The position numbers and the translations under genes were made by a program. A stretch of 48,524 bases of DNA from Coleofasciculus sp. LEGE 07092. Lineage in GTDB: Bacteria; Cyanobacteriota; Cyanobacteriia; Cyanobacteriales; Coleofasciculaceae. The notes below the pieces were generated by a model, which was not told where the DNA came from, did not search any database, and saw only the letters and a program-made list of their open reading frames with translations. Shown in pieces: positions 36,627 to 44,901 of this stretch (positions within the stretch are counted from its first letter, which is position 1; every line of letters begins with the position of its first letter). Location: the NCBI RefSeq assembly GCF_015207375.1, contig NZ_JADEWY010000040.1, positions 1 through 48,524 of the forward strand. Reading direction: 5' to 3'.

Positions 36627-37832
36627 TCAAGGTGATCCTTCTTCACTATCTACTGGACTTTGACCACTGTAGTAATTTTCTCGAAGAATTTTAGGTTCTG
36701 GTAGATCAAATATCTCAGATGGGCTACCTTGTAGAGCAAGATTTCCTGCGTCAATAAGCATGGGATCATTTTGATTGACAGAAAATTCTTGCACAGCACT
36801 TGGCTCAAACTGTCCCAATATCAAAAGATAGTTCTTCTTCAATCTACTTGGTGGTGAAGGCTCAGAGCGAAGAGCTTTTTTAACAGCTTCAATATGACGA
36901 TTTTGTTTAAAGTCGTTGTACTTATGTCCCAAATATAACCAAGTTTCAGTTGCCATAAGTCTTTCAGTTATACTAACTGAGCTATCTGAGATGGTCGCAA
37001 ATCCAACAATTAGCTCCCACTCTTGAGCATCGACATTAGGAAGGAACCGCATCGCTCTAATTGTGATAGCTTTGAGATATTCAGCAGACTGATCAAGATT
37101 TTGATAGTGTTTTAATAAGGCTCTAATTTCGGTATGATAGCCTTGGCGCGCTAAATTCTCCAATACATTTATGGGATCGCGGATGATCCAAAAAGCTTTA
37201 CGCAAAATTTCCATTAGGGCTTGAAGTATATCCTCAAGTCCTAAAACAGAAAGTCTGTAGAGGGCAAAGCGGATATCTCTTTGCAGCTTGCGTACTTCAC
37301 TTGGCTTGCTACCGTTTGATTCTTGTAGCTCTCGCCAACTATTTTGGAATAGCTCAACTAGTTCTTTTCGTAAGTCATTTCTATTTTCGTTCCAGATGTT
37401 ATTTGAGCTAATAAAGGACACAGCCCATTGGTCAATTGCATCAGATCTATCGCTGTTTGGTGGTTGTGTAGATTTTAATTCTCCCTCTAGTCCCAAAACT
37501 TCTTTTTGTTTTGCCAAGTCTCTATCACGACTTTTTAAGCTGAATAGATACTTATATATTCTGCGACTGAGTTCCGTTTTATGTGTATAAATTTTTATTG
37601 CCATTAAGCAATTTTGATAACGTTCAATGTTATGCCACCAGAGTTTGTCATTATGGTAAGAACTTGCAAAAATAGCACGGTGTTCTGAGTTCAGAATCCA
37701 AAGTTGATTTACAACACTGTCAAAGCGATCGCTTAATCTCTCCAGATATTCATCCTCATCAGATTGCTCTAAAAATAAAGATACCTCATAAATTTTTTCT
37801 GTTTTTTTCTCATTGATGTTTAGACCTAGCTT
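36627..37832 (-). pseudogene. C-terminal part of the interrupted methyltransferase-RT protein
   Basis: This continues the RT frame after the TAA at 37835-37833, with 401 further sense codons and no frame change. The first residues, KLGLNINEKKTEKI, are the expected RT motif after the palm (LxKLGLxLNxxKT), so the stop lies inside one original protein. The rest is helical and charged, with HEAT-like stretches (~LARQGYHTEIRALLKHYQNL, SITERLMATETWLYLG), and I recognise no catalytic motif. Only one ATG (37604) occurs near the start of this part, without a ribosome binding site, so separate translation of the whole segment is unlikely. See the entry at 37833-39692. Confidence 0.8.
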
Positions 37833-39692
37833 TTATAATTCATTTCTTAAAATATTTTCTATCTCATCCATATCGTCAGAATTTGGAATGATTAGAATCA
37901 TGTCATCTACATAGCGATGAAGCTCAACTCCCCACTCGTTACCACTTCCAAATTTTGCATCTATTGAAGTTAAATATATATTTGCATAGAAGCCTGAGCC
38001 AATGCCTCCCTGTGTTATGCCCTGACCCAAATCATGTTCATCAATATCTTTAGAAAGTAATAGTCGAATTAGCCAGCGTATACGTTGACTAACTGTTAAT
38101 TCTTTAGAAAGACCTTCATAGAGCTGATCCTGAACAATTTTTGTATAGAATGATTCAATATCTACTTTCAATATTGTACCGTTAGGGTAGTTGCTAGCAC
38201 TATGCCGTGCCTTCTTCATGTAATAGCAATAGGCTTTAAACCAATACTCATAAAGATATTCTGTATCTCTATGTCCATATTTTCTAGAAATTCTATATGC
38301 ATAGCTACTACCTCTCAACTGAGAAGCCTTATCACCCAATCTCTGAATAATTGCCACTGACAAAATCTCTTCTTCAAGACGTGAAAGTCCTTTAGGGCGA
38401 GAAACCGTTAAGTTCTTAGGTACTTTATACGAAAGTCTTTCATCTGTTAAGGCAACATCTTTAGCATAAGCACACAGTTGTTCCCGTAATCCTTCAAGCC
38501 TTGCATCACGATTTAGCTCAAACAGACGCATTTCAGTCTCATCGAATAATGCCTCTCTTAAAAGGTTGTTGCGTGCTCTTGCCCAAGCCAAACTAAGATT
38601 ATCGAGACTAATAACGCTATTCCAATCCTGATCCTCTGCTAAATCAGCACTCCATACTGTCTGAAAATCAGCATAAAATTTTATGGGATCACCAGTTTTA
38701 TTCCTATTTTTATCTTTCCAATAACTGCTATTCGGATTTTTAAAAAATATTTCATGATTGCCATCATTTATTTGTTCAATTATATGGCGCTTTTCTATTA
38801 CATTTTTTAGAGTATTAGCCATTTCCCTGACTCGTTGCTCCAGAGTTATTTGACTATTAGTATTAATTTGAACATATTTTTCTATATTTTTAGTTGCAAT
38901 AGTCAAGATATGCATTGTATCAACTGGCACATCTTCAATTATCTGTTTATAAGCATGAGCCTCGGCATTACCAAATTCCTCAGGAACCTCCGTAAGAAAA
39001 TCACATATTTCAGGATCGATTTTCATCAGTTCATTATATTCTTCTTCTTGATTTCTAAAACCTTGACTAAATGGAGAAATGACATTTAATTGAATTGTCA
39101 AAATATTTGAAAGACAAGGAATATGAAAAGTATTAAGTTCTTTTTTGAGGTTTTGAACAATTCCAAGTGTGGCTTCTGGAAAACCACTCTTTACACATAC
39201 GAATTCTAACCCTATTTTATCTACGACAGAAGTTTTCAATTTCGTCATGAGTTGCTTGTAAAGAAGAATTGAGAATTTATTGGGATCTACACCAATAGCA
39301 AAAATATTAATGTCATTTGAAATTTTTCCCTTTTCTTTCAAGATAAGTGCTGCCTCTATTACAGCAGCAGTACCAGCTCCTGCACCACATCCAATATCTA
39401 AAATGCAAATTCTTTGCTTATGCCTAAGCCAGCTTATTAAGCTATCTTCCCTAACAACATTTTCTAAAATGTGTGCAGCTTTAAAGTAGTGTGCAGGGAA
39501 AAGATGGTAGTACTGAAAAGCTACACTCTTTAGATCTTCACCTTGCAGTATCTTTTGCCACTTTTTTCGAGGATCTATTGATTTATAGCCTTTGGCTATA
39601 TCAACACTATCAAGCCAATGGTGTACAGCAGTATAGGCATCTGCGACAAGAGGATGAAAACAGCGATATATGGGTGGCGTATCTTCATTCAC
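37833..39692 (-). CDS. Methyltransferase-like / reverse transcriptase fusion, ended by an in-frame TAA
   Basis: Translation from GTG 39692 (AAGGA eight bases upstream) gives 619 residues. Residues ~95-270 form a class I SAM-methyltransferase-like domain (DIGCGAGAGT 99-108; AIGVDPN 132-138). The RT follows: RPKGLSRLEEEILSVAIIQ (~432), SYAYRIS (463-469), catalytic Asp511 in VDIESFY, QGGIGSGFYANIYL (561-574) and YVDD (594-597). The frame ends 22 residues after YVDD at a TAA and continues in frame to 36627, giving about 1,020 codons in all. The GTG overlaps the helicase stop by eight bases. I know no named retron, group II intron or DRT type with this architecture. Confidence 0.85.
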   Translation of the reverse strand: MNEDTPPIYRCFHPLVADAYTAVHHWLDSVDIAKGYKSIDPRKKWQKILQGEDLKSVAFQYYHLFPAHYFKAAHILENVVREDSLISWLRHKQRICILDIGCGAGAGTAAVIEAALILKEKGKISNDINIFAIGVDPNKFSILLYKQLMTKLKTSVVDKIGLEFVCVKSGFPEATLGIVQNLKKELNTFHIPCLSNILTIQLNVISPFSQGFRNQEEEYNELMKIDPEICDFLTEVPEEFGNAEAHAYKQIIEDVPVDTMHILTIATKNIEKYVQINTNSQITLEQRVREMANTLKNVIEKRHIIEQINDGNHEIFFKNPNSSYWKDKNRNKTGDPIKFYADFQTVWSADLAEDQDWNSVISLDNLSLAWARARNNLLREALFDETEMRLFELNRDARLEGLREQLCAYAKDVALTDERLSYKVPKNLTVSRPKGLSRLEEEILSVAIIQRLGDKASQLRGSSYAYRISRKYGHRDTEYLYEYWFKAYCYYMKKARHSASNYPNGTILKVDIESFYTKIVQDQLYEGLSKELTVSQRIRWLIRLLLSKDIDEHDLGQGITQGGIGSGFYANIYLTSIDAKFGSGNEWGVELHRYVDDMILIIPNSDDMDEIENILRNEL

Positions 39693-39975
39693 TGATATAT
39701 TCCTTAGGTATTTCGTTAATAAATTTACCGGGAGATTTTGAGTAACCCCGGAAATCTCTTGAATAAGCTGAAATAAATAACCTTTGCTTTGCCCTCGTCA
39801 TTGCGACATAAAACAACCGCCTTTCCTCCTCTAGCTTATTGTCACGAACACTGAAAAAACTAGGAAACTCATCTTCCGTAGCACCCGCGATAAAAACTGC
39901 GTCAAATTCCAAACCCTTGGACTGATGAATAGTAATAATCGGAACCTGGTTGTCATCTAGAGAGACTTGATCCAA
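39685..39975 (-). pseudogene. UvrD-like helicase, C-terminal fragment
   Basis: This frame carries SF1 helicase motif V (ITIHQSKGLEFDAVFIAG) and motif VI (EEERRLFYVAMTRAKQRLFI), followed by a short C-terminal end. It is in a different frame from the N-terminal fragment at 39957-40661. Readable sequence continues a few codons upstream of the TTG at 39975 (QPKN), so the break lies at about 39985-39990. It has no plausible start of its own. The stop overlaps the RT gene's GTG by eight bases, which shows that the intact helicase was translationally coupled to the RT protein. Confidence 0.85.
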
Positions 39976-40661
39976 GTTTTTGGGCTGTACTCGGAAAGAT
40001 GAGTATCTTGAACCTCATCAACTTGGACAAAATCGAACTTTTTCGCCCAACGTTGGCTAATCTCCGGTTCTTGATGCAACATTGCCCGAACATAAAAAAG
40101 TAAATCCCCAAAGTCTAGAACATGGCGTTTTTGCAGAATGGCTTGATAGTGAGCAGCACGTCTAGCCCAATCTGTATCTAGTGTTGTATACAGTTCTGCG
40201 AGGGAATTACTAAGAGATAACTGAAAATTACTAGCTTTAGTTTTGCAGTTAGCCAGCTCAAAGAATAACTGCCCAGCCTCTTTATCAGTCGAAAAACTAA
40301 AGACTTCTTTGATTAGTTCAATGCAATCAGCATCATCATAAATCACAAAATCTGCTGGTAAACCAAGCTGACTAGCCTCTGTCCGCAGCATCGAGGCACA
40401 TAAACCGTGGAATGTTTTAATAGTGAGATAGGACAACTGCTCTCGACAGTACTGAGATAAGCGATCGCTCATCTCCTGAGAAGCTCGGTTCGTAAATGTT
40501 AGGCAAAGAATTCTTTGAGGAGAAATACCTCTCTTCATGGCACGAAGAACTCGCTCGGCTAAAACGCGAGTCTTACCCGTACCAACTGGAGCAAGGACTA
40601 AAATTGCACCTTGGGTATCCCTCGCGATCGCACTCTGTTGAGAGTTAAGTTCGTTTTCCAT
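39957..40661 (-). pseudogene. UvrD-like helicase, N-terminal fragment
   Basis: From ATG 40661 this frame has the Q motif (LNSQQSAI), Walker A (APVGTGKT, residues 24-31), motif Ia (ILCLTFTNRASQEM), TIKTFHGLCA and motif II (VQVDEVQD). It then turns into non-family sequence (SPKTWIKSL) and stops. Motifs III and IV, with the whole 2B/2A region between motif II and motif V, are missing, a loss of several hundred codons. The C-terminal motifs follow in another frame at once. An internal deletion plus frameshift explains this. The protein cannot be an active helicase. Confidence 0.88.
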
Positions 40662-40921
40662 GTTGAGCAAAACTCTAAAGTTATCCCGTAAGCGTTGATG
40701 AATGCGATCGCACTCTCAGCAAGCTTCAACATATTCACATTCCTTCTTCAAGTTAGCGCTCTTTCGTCAAACTGGGAGGCGATTCACTCCCTTATTTCCT
40801 ATTTCCCTTTCCTTCCCCAAGGGTTAGATGCGCCGCTCAAAACTCAATGGTATGTTGCCGATAAGAGTTCTGATGGAGAGACTGTTTGCTCAGAAGGTAT
40901 CGTGTCAACCATCCAGAAAAT

Positions 40922-41028
40922 TATAGTGTTTCCTAGTCTTGTGAGGTACGTCCTTGAGCTTCAAGTCCCCCTTTATAAGGGGGATTTAGGGGGTAATATT
41001 ACACCTCACATGACAGAGAACCGCTATA
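40922..41028. repeat. MITE-like element with TATAG...GTGAGGT terminal inverted repeats
   Basis: The left end (40922-40949: TATAGTGTTTCC...TTGTGAGGTA) and the right end (41000-41028, ending ACCTCACATGACAGAG...CTATA) are imperfect inverse complements. A core GTCCCCCTT-tat-AAGGGGGAT hairpin lies inside. A left-end-only relative occurs at 47418-47445. It is 107 bp with no coding capacity. Confidence 0.75.
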
Positions 41029-41080
41029 TATTCTGCAAAACCCAGATGAGGTGAAGCAGTTCTTGCAAGGTAATAAAAAT

Positions 41081-41117
41081 ATGCCCCCAGATGGCTATTC
41101 GCTGGATCTGGGGGCAT
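41081..41117 (-). terminator. Rho-independent terminator of the cysH unit
   Basis: ATGCCCCCAGAT (41081-41092) and ATCTGGGGGCAT (41106-41117) form a perfect 12-base stem with a 13-base loop. Read leftward, the stem is followed by ATTTTTATT (complement of 41072-41080), the expected T-run. It lies 63 bases beyond the stop at 41180. Confidence 0.88.
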
Positions 41118-41179
41118 GACTCCTACTGAATTTACTGAATCACCAGTTTCAGTACCGGGAATTACACCGAAGATATCGA

Positions 41180-41515
41180 CTAAATAAAGTCGAGTTCGGG
41201 ATTGAGAGCCATAAGCTCAGAGAGTTCTTCGCTTTCCGATACCGCCTGGTCAAACACCTCTTGGAGGAAACGAAAATAGGCTGTATATACGCGGCTCGAA
41301 CCATCATCGTTCTCGACAATAAAAAACGGTGCGGCATCTACTGCGTGCTTCAACGCCAAAGCCAACCCATCGCTAAATGGCTCACGCTCGTCAGCAGCAA
41401 CAACTCGGTCTATGTGCTCAATCAATCCCGATTTCTCAAGCTTGCCGAGTACGTTTGCAGACTTGCAGCACGGGTTGCCATCGGCTTTGATCTTCTTGAC
41501 CATTGTAATTTTCAT
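41180..41515 (-). CDS. Small thioredoxin-fold protein coupled to cysH
   Basis: The 111-residue protein starts at ATG 41515, which overlaps the cysH stop as ATGA. It has a thioredoxin/glutaredoxin-like layout: a first strand ([10 protein letters not shown]), then [18 protein letters not shown] with Cys16-Cys17 and Ser19 where a CxxC would sit, and [14 protein letters not shown] (59-70) as the cis-Pro strand. The CCxS pattern suggests a monothiol or unusual redox site. Coupling to an APS/PAPS reductase, which needs thiol electrons, suggests it is a dedicated reductant or accessory; that is inference. The longer frame upstream lies inside cysH and is not used. Confidence 0.75.
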   Translation of the reverse strand: MKITMVKKIKADGNPCCKSANVLGKLEKSGLIEHIDRVVAADEREPFSDGLALALKHAVDAAPFFIVENDDGSSRVYTAYFRFLQEVFDQAVSESEELSELMALNPELDFI

Positions 41516-42258
41516 CGGTGTGCAACGAGTGAGTGATTGTTTGCAACGTTGATGGAGTGGAAGCCGCACTCTTTATCCGCCGCTTCTTCCCACCACCAGC
41601 GACCTTCTCGTTCGTGCTGATTGGGCAGAACGGGTCTGGTACAGGGTTCACAGCCAATGCTAGTGAAGCCTTTTTCGTGCAGAGTATTGTAGGGAACACC
41701 GTTGGCGCGGATGTAATGCCACACCTGAGCAGAACTCCAGTTTGCGAGGGGGTTGAATTTGATCAGCCTGTGGTTTTGGGTCGAGAATGCCGAATCGATT
41801 TGGATAACGGGAATAGTGGCGCGAGTATTGGGACTTTGATCTTTGCGCTGACCAGTAATCCACGCATCAATGGTGGCAAGTTTGCGACGAAGAGGACGCA
41901 CTTTACGAATGCCACAGCACTCTTTATGACCATCTTTATAGAAACTAAAGAGTCCTTTTTCTTTAATGAGGGTTTCAACCTCTGAAGCGTCTGGAAAAAT
42001 GACTTCCAGTTTGATTCCATAGTGGTCTCTAACTTCGTCCATTAGTCGGTAGGTTTCAGGATGCAAGCGACCTGTGTCGATCGAGAAAACATTAAAATCT
42101 CTTTTAAGTTTAGATGCCATATCGATTAAAACGATATCCTCTGCACCACTAAAAGAAATCGTAATGTTGTCAAATTTGTCTAGAGCAAAATTGAGAATTT
42201 TTTGGGGGCTTTTGTCGGCATACTCTAATGCCAATTTTGCTACTTCAATTTCCATCAT
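41512..42258 (-). CDS. cysH: Adenylyl-sulfate (APS/PAPS) reductase
   Basis: CysH reduces activated sulfate to sulfite in assimilatory sulfur metabolism. The 248-residue protein has the PP-loop [13 protein letters not shown] (35-47), a Cys pair in [11 protein letters not shown] (Cys114/115), GCEPC (Cys203/206) and the C-terminal redox Cys231 in ECGFH. The two Cys pairs that bind a [4Fe-4S] cluster mark the APS-reductase type rather than the iron-sulfur-free E. coli PAPS type, though substrate preference needs testing. MM is at the start. It overlaps the thioredoxin-like gene by four bases, and a sulfotransferase gene lies upstream on the same strand. Confidence 0.93.
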   Translation of the reverse strand: MMEIEVAKLALEYADKSPQKILNFALDKFDNITISFSGAEDIVLIDMASKLKRDFNVFSIDTGRLHPETYRLMDEVRDHYGIKLEVIFPDASEVETLIKEKGLFSFYKDGHKECCGIRKVRPLRRKLATIDAWITGQRKDQSPNTRATIPVIQIDSAFSTQNHRLIKFNPLANWSSAQVWHYIRANGVPYNTLHEKGFTSIGCEPCTRPVLPNQHEREGRWWWEEAADKECGFHSINVANNHSLVAHR

Positions 42259-42402
42259 AAACCTATTATTCCTGATTAATGATTGGTTGTGCTGTTTGAG
42301 TTAATCTTGCAGGGAATACCGAGTTGACTGACCCAATCAAAACGCTTCATAAAAAGACATCTCTCTTAAATTTATGTCAGTCAACTAACGGTAAACCTTT
42401 AA

Positions 42403-43506
42403 TCAAGCTATCTGCTTGTGATTGACATTATTTTTCCACCTACTCAAGACTTCAACGCGGTCTTGAGATAGTCGCGCTTTCAGCATATTGAGATAGGTAG
42501 ACCGGAACTTTCTTAACTGATAATCTTGGGGAGCCTCTGCCTCCAGCTCCATCCAGGCTTTTTGTTTGTTCAGCTCACTTTGTTCTTGGGCTTGTTCGAT
42601 TACCTCTGGCGTTATTTGCGCTTTGGCTGGCGTCATTTTTTCATAGCCGTAGTAGTCCATGTACTCTCCGGCAATTGTTTCGATAATTTCGATTTCCTCC
42701 ATGCTCATGCACTTTTTGAACTTATCGATATATGCTGGAATAGGAGGACAGGAGTTTGTTTGCCATAAAGCTGACATCACAGAAATGCTTTGTGCCTCTT
42801 TGGATGCTGAGACATCCAGCATGGAGTCTAAAAACTCTATGCCAAAGAACTGGCAAACTTTACGCAAAGTAGCTTCTTGGTTAACCAAGAAATCCTCGTA
42901 TCGGATAGTTAAAACCTGCTCAGGATACTTTTGGGCTAACGTCTTAGCGGCATTTTGAGCATTTACCCAATGCAGGGTATTGAGACGTGTATCAAAATCA
43001 TGAATGATGGCACGATTAATGCTGTTCACTTGAGCACGGGGATCACGAACCACATGCAAGAACAACATATCGTCAAATAAGGAAATTAGCTCCTCAGCAT
43101 AATAGACGTTATCGAGGGACTTATCCATTACGACTTTGGCATTATGCTTTTGTCCCGCCTGAAATAGCATTTCCCAGGCAATAGCATGGACACTACGGGG
43201 ACGGTTTTTAATCGCCTCGAAGACAGAAACTGGGTCTAATGCTACATTATCCCACTTGACCATCGTTGCATTTTGCAGTCCGATAAGGTCAATAACTAAC
43301 TGGAAGTAGGTGTAGTCATTGGAAAGGTCTCCATACAGTTCCACTAGGGGCATGAAGTCAACGATATGCAAGGGATATGGAGAGTAAAAATCTGGGCTAA
43401 AGTTTAACCGCAGGCGGAGGGCATGGCTGCCACAACGTCGGATTGGAATCATCAAAATGGGTCTTGGGCGCTGAGATACTTGGTTCGAGTTCTGATTAGT
43501 AAGCAT
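42403..43506 (-). CDS. Sulfotransferase family protein
   Basis: The product (367 residues from ATG 43506, with AGGAGA just upstream) resembles PAPS-dependent sulfotransferases. MIPIRRCGSHALRLRL near the N-terminus fits the 5'-phosphosulfate loop, and HVVRDPRAQVNSI is the 3'-phosphate binding motif. RYEDFLVNQEATLRKVCQFFGIEF is the typical region after it. The acceptor (sugar, lipid or protein) is unknown. Its placement upstream of cysH, on the same strand, links sulfate activation with two uses of the product. A GTG seven codons upstream would place the ribosome binding site inside the gene, so it is not used. Confidence 0.85.
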   Translation of the reverse strand: MLTNQNSNQVSQRPRPILMIPIRRCGSHALRLRLNFSPDFYSPYPLHIVDFMPLVELYGDLSNDYTYFQLVIDLIGLQNATMVKWDNVALDPVSVFEAIKNRPRSVHAIAWEMLFQAGQKHNAKVVMDKSLDNVYYAEELISLFDDMLFLHVVRDPRAQVNSINRAIIHDFDTRLNTLHWVNAQNAAKTLAQKYPEQVLTIRYEDFLVNQEATLRKVCQFFGIEFLDSMLDVSASKEAQSISVMSALWQTNSCPPIPAYIDKFKKCMSMEEIEIIETIAGEYMDYYGYEKMTPAKAQITPEVIEQAQEQSELNKQKAWMELEAEAPQDYQLRKFRSTYLNMLKARLSQDRVEVLSRWKNNVNHKQIA

Positions 43507-43523
43507 GAAAAATCTCCTAAGTG

Positions 43524-43634
43524 TCACAAGGACTGACGGCTGTATTCACCCAAAATAACGGTGACATGAGTGGATAAAAGACTGGCATCAGGAGAACGGC
43601 AGCCTCTTTGGTTTTTAGATTGCAAGTTCTTCAT
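43524..43634 (-). CDS. Possible 36-residue ORF upstream of the sulfotransferase
   Basis: ATG 43634 has AAAGGA about nine bases upstream, and the frame (MKNLQSKNQRGCRSPDASLL...) ends at a TGA 17 bases before the sulfotransferase start. It is polar with one Cys and no membrane segment. The ribosome binding site and tight spacing suggest a leader peptide or small protein, but there is no recognised family, so it may be chance. Confidence 0.3.
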   Translation of the reverse strand: MKNLQSKNQRGCRSPDASLLSTHVTVILGEYSRQSL

Positions 43635-43704
43635 GAATGAATGTCCTTTTACTATTGAATTGGTGCGAAATTTCCTTAAGCTGTAGTTAGCTGATAGGTG
43701 TTAA

Positions 43705-44901
43705 CTAATACAGTGCCAGACCAACAAGACCAGCAAGGGGTATAATCAAGGCAACTTCTACCCGGAAACGAATGATTGCGACAAGTGCCGCTGTAAAAAT
43801 AATGGCTGAAGCCCAATAGGGCGGTATTGTTTGACTAACTACAAATGCAGCGGCGATAAGCATACCAACAACAGCGGGTCTTACGCCTTCTAGTGCCGCT
43901 TTAATACCAGTAGAATTTTTCAGGCTATCTAGGAAATAAGTACCGACCAGCATCAGTAAAGCAGGGGGCAGAAACATTCCCACCGTTGCTGATAATGCAC
44001 CCAGAAATCCAGCCGCTTTGTAGCCGATAAAAGCCGAAGTAATTAGAATCGGACCCGGTGTAATTTGACTAATTGCCAGACCGTCAATAAATTCCTTATT
44101 CGTGACCCAACTATGACTATTGACCACTAAATCTTGAATGATTGGAATAAAGACATAGCCGCTACCGAACAAGGTGAGACTCAGAGTAGCAAAGGTGGTA
44201 AACAGTTTCAGGACTAGCGCGGGTTGAACAGTCAGCAGCCCCATTATCGGTAACATTGATACTGACAGAAATCTAGTGGAAGATTGACGCTCAGGCGGAG
44301 ACTGAACAGTTAGTTGTGGTTTTGGAGGTTTTCGGGGTATGATTCTCCGATCACGGAATAGCAACCATCCGACTAAACCCGATCCTAAAACAATGCCGAT
44401 GGTGCTGTAAAAACCGCCAATTCCTACTAAAACTGCACAAGCCGCAACGCTGATAATAAGTTGTGGCACTCCGGCAATAGCTTTACGCCCCATACTCCAG
44501 GCGGCAGAGACGACAATTGCAACCATCGCTGGGGTAAAGCCCATGAAAAGTCTGTCTATAACTGGAATTTGCCCCCACCGGAAGTAGGCAATACTCAGCC
44601 CTAAAACCAACATAAATGTTGGCAGTAAAGCTCCCAGCCCACAGACTAAGGCACCTTTAATACCCCGCAAACGGTAGCCTACGCCTACCACTACATTGAA
44701 TGCCATAGGTCCTGGTAGCACAGAAGCTAAGAATATGGCATCAAGTATTTCTTGTTCCTTGAGTAGATTATTTTTCTTGACGTAATTCTGAATCACTGCA
44801 ATGAGCGGCATAAAGCCTCCCCATGCAGTACTACCTATTTTCAAGAACATCCAGAACAGAGTTCTCAAAGAGGGTGTACAACACCTCTGATTTGATTTCA
44901 T
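43705..44901 (-). CDS. chrA: Chromate transporter ChrA
   Basis: ChrA exports chromate, a toxic sulfate analogue, across the cytoplasmic membrane. The 398-residue protein is a tandem two-domain ChrA. Each half has the family motifs: GSTAWGGFMPLIAVIQ, ASVLPGPMAFNVVVGVGYRLRG in the first, and LFGSGYVFIPIIQ, LAISQITPGPILITSAFIGYKAAG in the second. About 10-12 membrane segments are visible. It lies upstream of the sulfur genes on the same strand, which suits control by sulfate status. The small ORF at 43524 lies in the 198-bp gap. Confidence 0.93.
   Translation of the reverse strand: MKSNQRCCTPSLRTLFWMFLKIGSTAWGGFMPLIAVIQNYVKKNNLLKEQEILDAIFLASVLPGPMAFNVVVGVGYRLRGIKGALVCGLGALLPTFMLVLGLSIAYFRWGQIPVIDRLFMGFTPAMVAIVVSAAWSMGRKAIAGVPQLIISVAACAVLVGIGGFYSTIGIVLGSGLVGWLLFRDRRIIPRKPPKPQLTVQSPPERQSSTRFLSVSMLPIMGLLTVQPALVLKLFTTFATLSLTLFGSGYVFIPIIQDLVVNSHSWVTNKEFIDGLAISQITPGPILITSAFIGYKAAGFLGALSATVGMFLPPALLMLVGTYFLDSLKNSTGIKAALEGVRPAVVGMLIAAAFVVSQTIPPYWASAIIFTAALVAIIRFRVEVALIIPLAGLVGLALY

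Larger units (their letters stand above)
40662..41179. other. 518-bp intergenic region between the RT island and the cys genes
   Basis: No gene is seen. A rightward open frame at 40695-41054 merely translates the inverted-repeat element at 40922-41028 (LYKGDLGGN is the usual reading of such repeats), so I reject it. A strong terminator for the leftward cysH unit lies at 41081-41117. The promoter of the helicase-RT operon should be in 40662-40920, but I cannot place it. Confidence 0.5.

Noticed and set aside
36627-37604. Independent gene starting at ATG 37604
   Set aside because: The same frame runs unbroken upstream to the RT stop codon and includes a typical RT motif. The ATG has no ribosome binding site.
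37833-39692. Retron
   Set aside because: The RT start overlaps the helicase gene, so there is no upstream non-coding RNA region, and the protein is a large methyltransferase fusion.
37833-39692. Group II intron or diversity-generating RT
   Set aside because: No maturase/HNH domain, intron domain V, template/variable repeat pair or avd-like gene was found nearby.
40695-41054. 119-codon rightward open frame
   Set aside because: It translates the inverted-repeat element at 40922-41028 and lacks any family resemblance.
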